Of a DNA stretch of 17,117 nt, positions 13,065-17,117 are shown piece by piece (within the stretch, counting starts at the first letter, position 1; each line of letters starts with the position of its first letter). The notes under the pieces were generated by a model. That model was not told where the DNA came from and made no database searches. It saw nothing but the letters and a program-made list of their open reading frames with translations. The stretch lies in assembly GCA_030640155.1 (NCBI GenBank), contig DAOWJX010000224.1, positions 1 through 17,117 on the forward strand, in the 5' to 3' direction. Both the position numbers and the translations under genes were made by a program. This DNA comes from Candidatus Aegiribacteria sp. (lineage in GTDB: Bacteria; Fermentibacterota; Fermentibacteria; Fermentibacterales; JCC-6).

Positions 13065-15854
13065 ATGGTGTCAGTATTACTTCTTGCGGTTATGGTAGGT
13101 GCTGGTTATCCCGGTCCTGAAAGCAGGGCCGACTACGATATACATGTCTCGCTTCAACCGGATTCAAACATGTTCCACGGCTCCATGGAAATTGTGTTCA
13201 CCAACGGAATAGAATTGCCGGTTGATACACTCTGGCTTCACCTGTATCCAAACGCTTACAGAGATCATACAACTGCATTCGGGCAGGATCTTGAAGCCGT
13301 CGGACGCTATTGTTTCAGGGCATCTCCAGAGTCGGAGAAGGGCTGGATCGATCTTTCGAACTGGAGTGCGGATGGGGAAGCTGTTGTACCTTCAGTTGAT
13401 GGCTCTCTTGCTTTCATTCCGCTTGAAAACCCTCTTCAACCAGGTAAATCAATTCTGCTTCGTGGCGATTTCGATGTGCAGGTTCCCAAATTCTGGAGCA
13501 GGATGGGGCACAGTGGTGATACGTATCAGATAACGCAGTGGTACCCTAAGATGTGCGTTCTAGATGAGAATGGATGGCACCGGGCACGATATCACTGGAG
13601 GGGAGAGTTTTACAGCGATTACGGAAATTACTCGGTAACACTTGATGTTCCTTCGGAATTTATCACTGCTGCTACAGGATGCGTTAAAAGCACTTCTTTC
13701 AGCGAGGACTCTCTCAGAAGAGTAGAAGTCTGGACCACTGAAAATGTTCACGATTTCGTCTGGGCAGCCAGTCCTGACTATACTGTCCGTGAACATACAT
13801 ATATCTATCCTGAAAGCCTGGGTTCCTGTTCTGTGAATGTGCATCTGGTTCTGCTCGATGATTCAGATGATCACTGGGATGAGGTTCCCGCGGTTATCGA
13901 TTCCACTCTCCTATACTATGGAGAATGGTACACTCCCTATCCTTACGAAGATCTCTGGGTAGTGGAGCCGGTTGTAATGAGCGCGGGAGGAATGGAATAT
14001 CCCCAGTTCGTATTCTCCATATCTGATTTTCCATTTCTCAGGATTCTTGAGATGGTTACGATGCATGAGATCGGCCACCAGTGGTTCTACGGGATGCTCG
14101 GTAATGATGAAGTAGAGGAGGCGTGGCTGGATGAAGGAATGAACACCTTCAGTGAACTTCGCTATATGCAGAGAAGACATGGCTTCAATGGAAATATGTC
14201 CAGAACTCCGGACTGGATACTGGAACTGAGTGATCAGGACATGAATTTTATGACATATGTAACAGGTACTCTGGCCGGGGAAGAAATACCTGTACTCAGT
14301 GATGCTACCAAGGCCGGAGACGGAAGTCATCCAACCGGATTTACATATTACGCCAAACCAGCCCTGTTCATGCGGATGCTTCAGAGGCAGATAGGTGAAG
14401 AGGATTTTAATCAGGTCATGTCGATCTACTTCGAGAGGTTCATGTTCCATCACCCTCATACTGATGATTTTCAGGCAATAGTTGAAGAAATTACAGAGAG
14501 ATCCTGGGACGAGGAATTCAATTTCTGGCTAAGAGGAACGGCCAACGCGGATGTTCTCATAAAGAATGTGACCTTCAACACAGATTCAACCACTGCAATT
14601 GTTGCGGGTGATGTCCCGCATGAGCTGGAACTTGATCTTTTGTTTATTTCCGGTGAGGATTCTCTTTTCACAGAAGCTGCACTTGCTCCTGGATTGAATG
14701 ATACAGTCACAGTTTCTGGAAACTGGGATGCCGTTATTGTAGATCCTTTTTTATGCATGCCTGACAGGGCGCCATGGAATAACGCCTTACCACCTCTCGG
14801 TCAGCTTAAGCCGATGTTCCTTCCGATCCCAAGACCGACTCATCACAGTATGTGGGTTCTCCCGTTTCCATCTTACGCTGATCATTCATGGAGAGCTGAA
14901 ATCATCTGCATGTCGTCAACGATTCCATCGTATATGGGCGGTCCGTATACCTGGACTGCATCTGCCTCGATTCCATTTGAAAGCGAGAGCTTTTCGGCAT
15001 GGGGCGCTTCTTTCCATATGCCTCTGTACCGGGAATATCGACGCAGCATCTATTTGTCTTCCGGAATTTCAAGGGGGTACGGAATCGGTAGAGCCTCTCT
15101 TGGTGTTGATTATATACGGAGCGGTAGAGTGGCAACCGATCCACATTACAGGATCTCGCTTGATATGGATCTGTTCAGCGTAGAGGATACAACGGTATAC
15201 GGCGCTTTGAACGTCGAGGAAGGTAACGCTTTTGAATTCACAACATGCATAGCTGCCGTTGACCGGAACTTCAGGTTATCATGGAATGGGGCTCTGAGTG
15301 TTCTGGCTTCTCCGGAATGGAATGATGGGGCTTACGCCAGAATTGACGGGAGAATTGAACTGACAGGCAGACTCTGGGGAAATTACCTGACCAGAACCAG
15401 GATCTATGCTGGTCGAATAACCGGTGATGTTCCCGTCCATCGCTTCTTAAGACCAGGTGGTGGGCTCTTTGCAGAGGGTATTATTGGGGCATTTGTCCCT
15501 CCGGACGGTTCGCTTTCCCCTCTGGAGCATTATTATGTTCGCTCAGGACCTGCCCTTCCAGGCTACTGGAACAGCACCCTTCGGGGGAGAGCAGGCTTCT
15601 CGATTGAACAGAGATTTCCCTTGTCGTTACCTTTCTTCCCTGTTGAAATATTCGGAGGAGCTGGATGGCTCGGTGATTCCTTTGGAGATTTCTCAAGTGA
15701 CGATATCCTCTTCAATGCGGGAATAGCTGTGCGGATTGCGATGCTTGAAGCGATCTTTCCAGTATGGGTATCAGATCCGGAAGGTGATGACGGCGAATGG
15801 GAATTCCGGTGGAGGATTGGATTGTCACCCGCTGGTTTCCCCGATCTGTACTGA
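13065..15854 (+). CDS. Secreted M1-family zinc aminopeptidase with C-terminal outer-membrane-barrel-like domain
   Basis: 929 residues. A short signal peptide (about 1-14) precedes an M1 aminopeptidase region (about 20-510). Zinc ligands are H334 and H338 (HEIGH) and E357 (DEGMNTF, 18 residues between), with catalytic E335; the substrate-anchoring GGMEY is at 308-312. After a linker, residues about 595-929 form a long series of amphipathic strands (SIYLSSGISRGYGIGRASLG, YRISLDMDLF) ending in a motif like Omp85 barrels: LRGRAGFSIEQRFPL, a VEIFGGAGWLGD strand, and the final EFRWRIGLSPAGF. I infer that the barrel anchors the peptidase to the outer membrane. The start is the ATG at 13065, 8 nt after GGAGG, not the TTG at 13014. 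It is the first gene of a three-gene run; the 85-aa gene follows by 14 nt. Confidence 0.88.
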   Translation: MVSVLLLAVMVGAGYPGPESRADYDIHVSLQPDSNMFHGSMEIVFTNGIELPVDTLWLHLYPNAYRDHTTAFGQDLEAVGRYCFRASPESEKGWIDLSNWSADGEAVVPSVDGSLAFIPLENPLQPGKSILLRGDFDVQVPKFWSRMGHSGDTYQITQWYPKMCVLDENGWHRARYHWRGEFYSDYGNYSVTLDVPSEFITAATGCVKSTSFSEDSLRRVEVWTTENVHDFVWAASPDYTVREHTYIYPESLGSCSVNVHLVLLDDSDDHWDEVPAVIDSTLLYYGEWYTPYPYEDLWVVEPVVMSAGGMEYPQFVFSISDFPFLRILEMVTMHEIGHQWFYGMLGNDEVEEAWLDEGMNTFSELRYMQRRHGFNGNMSRTPDWILELSDQDMNFMTYVTGTLAGEEIPVLSDATKAGDGSHPTGFTYYAKPALFMRMLQRQIGEEDFNQVMSIYFERFMFHHPHTDDFQAIVEEITERSWDEEFNFWLRGTANADVLIKNVTFNTDSTTAIVAGDVPHELELDLLFISGEDSLFTEAALAPGLNDTVTVSGNWDAVIVDPFLCMPDRAPWNNALPPLGQLKPMFLPIPRPTHHSMWVLPFPSYADHSWRAEIICMSSTIPSYMGGPYTWTASASIPFESESFSAWGASFHMPLYREYRRSIYLSSGISRGYGIGRASLGVDYIRSGRVATDPHYRISLDMDLFSVEDTTVYGALNVEEGNAFEFTTCIAAVDRNFRLSWNGALSVLASPEWNDGAYARIDGRIELTGRLWGNYLTRTRIYAGRITGDVPVHRFLRPGGGLFAEGIIGAFVPPDGSLSPLEHYYVRSGPALPGYWNSTLRGRAGFSIEQRFPLSLPFFPVEIFGGAGWLGDSFGDFSSDDILFNAGIAVRIAMLEAIFPVWVSDPEGDDGEWEFRWRIGLSPAGFPDLY

Positions 15855-15868
15855 AATCAGGGAGGAGT

Positions 15869-16126
15869 ATGAAAGCACTTGCATTTTTCCTCTTGATGTT
15901 CCTTATTCTGGCAGGGGCAGTTCCTGAGGAGTCCCGGTCTGAACAGGACAGTACGGATTCCGGACTGTTCCAGTTTCTTGTACGTATGGTCGGGAGTGAG
16001 ATCCGTCCATGGGCAAAACCGATCGAGAACGTAGATATGGAACGGATGCTGGAACTCGTCGAGAGTGGAATAATCACTTTTCATACCGCTGACTGGTATG
16101 CTGAAAAGGATGATCCGGATGAGTAA
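15869..16126 (+). CDS. Small exported protein of unknown function, 85 aa
   Basis: 85 residues, not recognised. A signal peptide (MKALAFFLLMFLILAGAVP, about 1-19) is followed by an acidic linker (EESRSEQDSTDS) and a short helical segment, LFQFLVRMVGSEIRPWAKP, then NVDMERMLELVESG. GGGAGGAG lies immediately upstream of the ATG at 15869. The gene sits 14 nt after the M1 peptidase and its last 8 nt overlap the amrS start, so the three are probably co-transcribed. A longer frame from 15797 lies within the peptidase gene and is rejected. It could be a periplasmic or lipid-free accessory to the peptidase, but nothing in the sequence fixes the role. Confidence 0.7.
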   Translation: MKALAFFLLMFLILAGAVPEESRSEQDSTDSGLFQFLVRMVGSEIRPWAKPIENVDMERMLELVESGIITFHTADWYAEKDDPDE

Positions 16127-17111
16127 CAGGGTTCAGTGTGTTCTGTGTCCTCATTTATGTACACTTGATCCGGGGGAGAGGGGAAGGTGCAGCGTAAGAT
16201 TGAACGTTGATGGTGAACTTGTCAGTCTTGTTTATGGGAGACCTGTCGCGGTACACGTTGACCCGGTTGAGAAGAAACCGCTCTTTCATTTCCTGCCTGG
16301 AATTGATGTATTTTCTATCGCGACTGCAGGGTGCAATCTTCGGTGTGAGTTCTGCCAGAACTGGGAAATCTCCCAGGCCGCTCCAGAAGATGTTACACCA
16401 TACGATTTACCCCCTGAGGCTGTTGTTGAGCAGGCAATCGCTTACAATTGTGAGGCTATTGCTTACACCTATACGGAACCAGTCGTTTATTTTGAATACA
16501 CCCGTGATACAGCAAAACTGGCAAAGGAGGCCGGACTGAAGAATATCCTTGTTACAGCGGGGTATATTAATCAGGGCCCCCTTACTGAACTTGCCGAGTA
16601 TATCGATGCTGCGAATGTTGATCTTAAATCGATGTCAGACAGTTATTACAGAGATATATGCGGGGGAACTCTCCAGCCTGTACTTGATACGATAACTGCT
16701 CTGAAGGAACTTGGAACCTGGGTTGAAGTAACGAATCTTATTGTACCGACATTGAATGATGACTCTCGAGAGCTGGATGAGCTTTCCAGGTGGATTCTGG
16801 AGAACACCGGTGCCGATACACCGCTTCATTTCTCGAGGTTTTTTCCCATGTACAGATTAACTGATCTGGCTCCTACACCGGTATTCACATTACAGATGGC
16901 AAGGGAAAGGGCTCTTGAGATTGGTCTTCATCATGTTTACGTTGGGAACGCAGTTACGGAGGATGGGATGATAACAACATGTCCGGAGTGCAATGAAGTT
17001 CTCATCAATAGACAGGGATACATTATTACGGAAAACAACATTGAAAATGGAAAGTGCGGTAAATGTTCGGCCCCGGTAGCAGGGGTATGGCATGGAATGG
17101 AGGAACAGTGA
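16119..17111 (+). CDS. amrS: AmrS-type radical SAM enzyme (AmmeMemoRadiSam system)
   Basis: 330-residue radical-SAM enzyme of the AmrS group, which occurs with AmrA (AMMECR1) and AmrB (Memo); the reaction of the system is not settled. The [4Fe-4S] cysteines are C72, C76 and C79 (GCNLRCEFCQNW, 71-82). The N terminus carries a cysteine cluster C7, C10, C14 and C24 (CVLCPHLC...GRC), characteristic of this family. The C terminus has two CXXC pairs (CPEC near 290, CGKC near 317) resembling a zinc ribbon. Later motifs include AYTYTEPVVYFEY and ANVDLKSM. Three starts are possible (16098, 16110, 16119); the ATG at 16119 overlaps the upstream gene as ATGAGTAA and has AAAGG about 9 nt before it. AmrA and AmrB are not in the window, which ends 6 bases later. 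Confidence 0.88.
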   Translation: MSNRVQCVLCPHLCTLDPGERGRCSVRLNVDGELVSLVYGRPVAVHVDPVEKKPLFHFLPGIDVFSIATAGCNLRCEFCQNWEISQAAPEDVTPYDLPPEAVVEQAIAYNCEAIAYTYTEPVVYFEYTRDTAKLAKEAGLKNILVTAGYINQGPLTELAEYIDAANVDLKSMSDSYYRDICGGTLQPVLDTITALKELGTWVEVTNLIVPTLNDDSRELDELSRWILENTGADTPLHFSRFFPMYRLTDLAPTPVFTLQMARERALEIGLHHVYVGNAVTEDGMITTCPECNEVLINRQGYIITENNIENGKCGKCSAPVAGVWHGMEEQ

Positions 17112-17117
17112 TTAGTA

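Noticed and set aside
13911..14459. Minus-strand frame of 182 codons inside the M1 peptidase gene
   Set aside because: It lies opposite the zinc-binding region of a clear peptidase and has no recognisable domain.
1..17117. CRISPR array, tRNA, rRNA or insertion sequence
   Set aside because: No regularly spaced repeats, cloverleaf, rRNA core sequence or transposase reading frame was seen on either strand.

Overview
The window reads as ordinary chromosome of a Gram-negative, probably uncultured bacterium. Evidence for an outer membrane is a lipoprotein signal, several Sec signal peptides and a peptidase ending in an outer-membrane-barrel-like domain. Start codons are mixed (ATG, GTG, TTG and apparently one ATT) but usually have a strong GGAGG-type ribosome binding site. 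The mix of small secreted acidic proteins, a barrel-fused M1 peptidase and a lone AmrS enzyme would fit an FCB or Fermentibacterota-like lineage. That placement is an inference and weak; there is no rRNA gene to test it.

Layout. 1-529 (-): 5' part of rlmN. 615-2713 (+): mtnP (methylthioadenosine phosphorylase), thiL (thiamine-phosphate kinase) and a DUF4342 small protein, a tight run behind a TATAAT box. 2768-3694 (-): exported protein of unknown function with a VHEWG motif. 3972-5477 (+): an MscS-type channel fused to a cyclic-nucleotide-binding domain. 5551-7321 (-): three small promoterless genes (unknown, CGGC-domain, histidine phosphatase) separated by attC-like imperfect palindromes. 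I read this as a small integron cassette cluster without an integrase. 7394-8533 (-) and 8774-9643 (+): two divergent exported proteins of unknown function. 9709-10188 (+): a HemG/flavodoxin-like protein that apparently starts at ATT. 10206-12911 (-): rtcB (RNA ligase), then a GH114/TM1410-family lipoprotein, then a nitroreductase, with junctions of 2 nt and a 17-nt overlap. 13065-17111 (+): a secreted M1 peptidase with a C-terminal barrel, an 85-residue exported protein, and amrS, in one operon.

Most notable. (1) The GH114/TM1410 lipoprotein looks circularly permuted: the half that is C-terminal in the Thermotoga maritima protein comes first here. (2) The 5.5-7.3 kb stretch has the architecture of integron cassettes: each stop codon lies inside the R'' arm of an attC-like hairpin, and two of the sites share a near-identical 22-nt segment. 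(3) The flavodoxin gene needs an ATT start, and calling it at the first GTG would remove its FMN phosphate loop. (4) The M1 peptidase appears to carry its own outer-membrane anchor.

Family assignments come from motifs read by eye and remembered family sequences. No database search or folding program was run. No stretch longer than about 280 bases lacks a gene.
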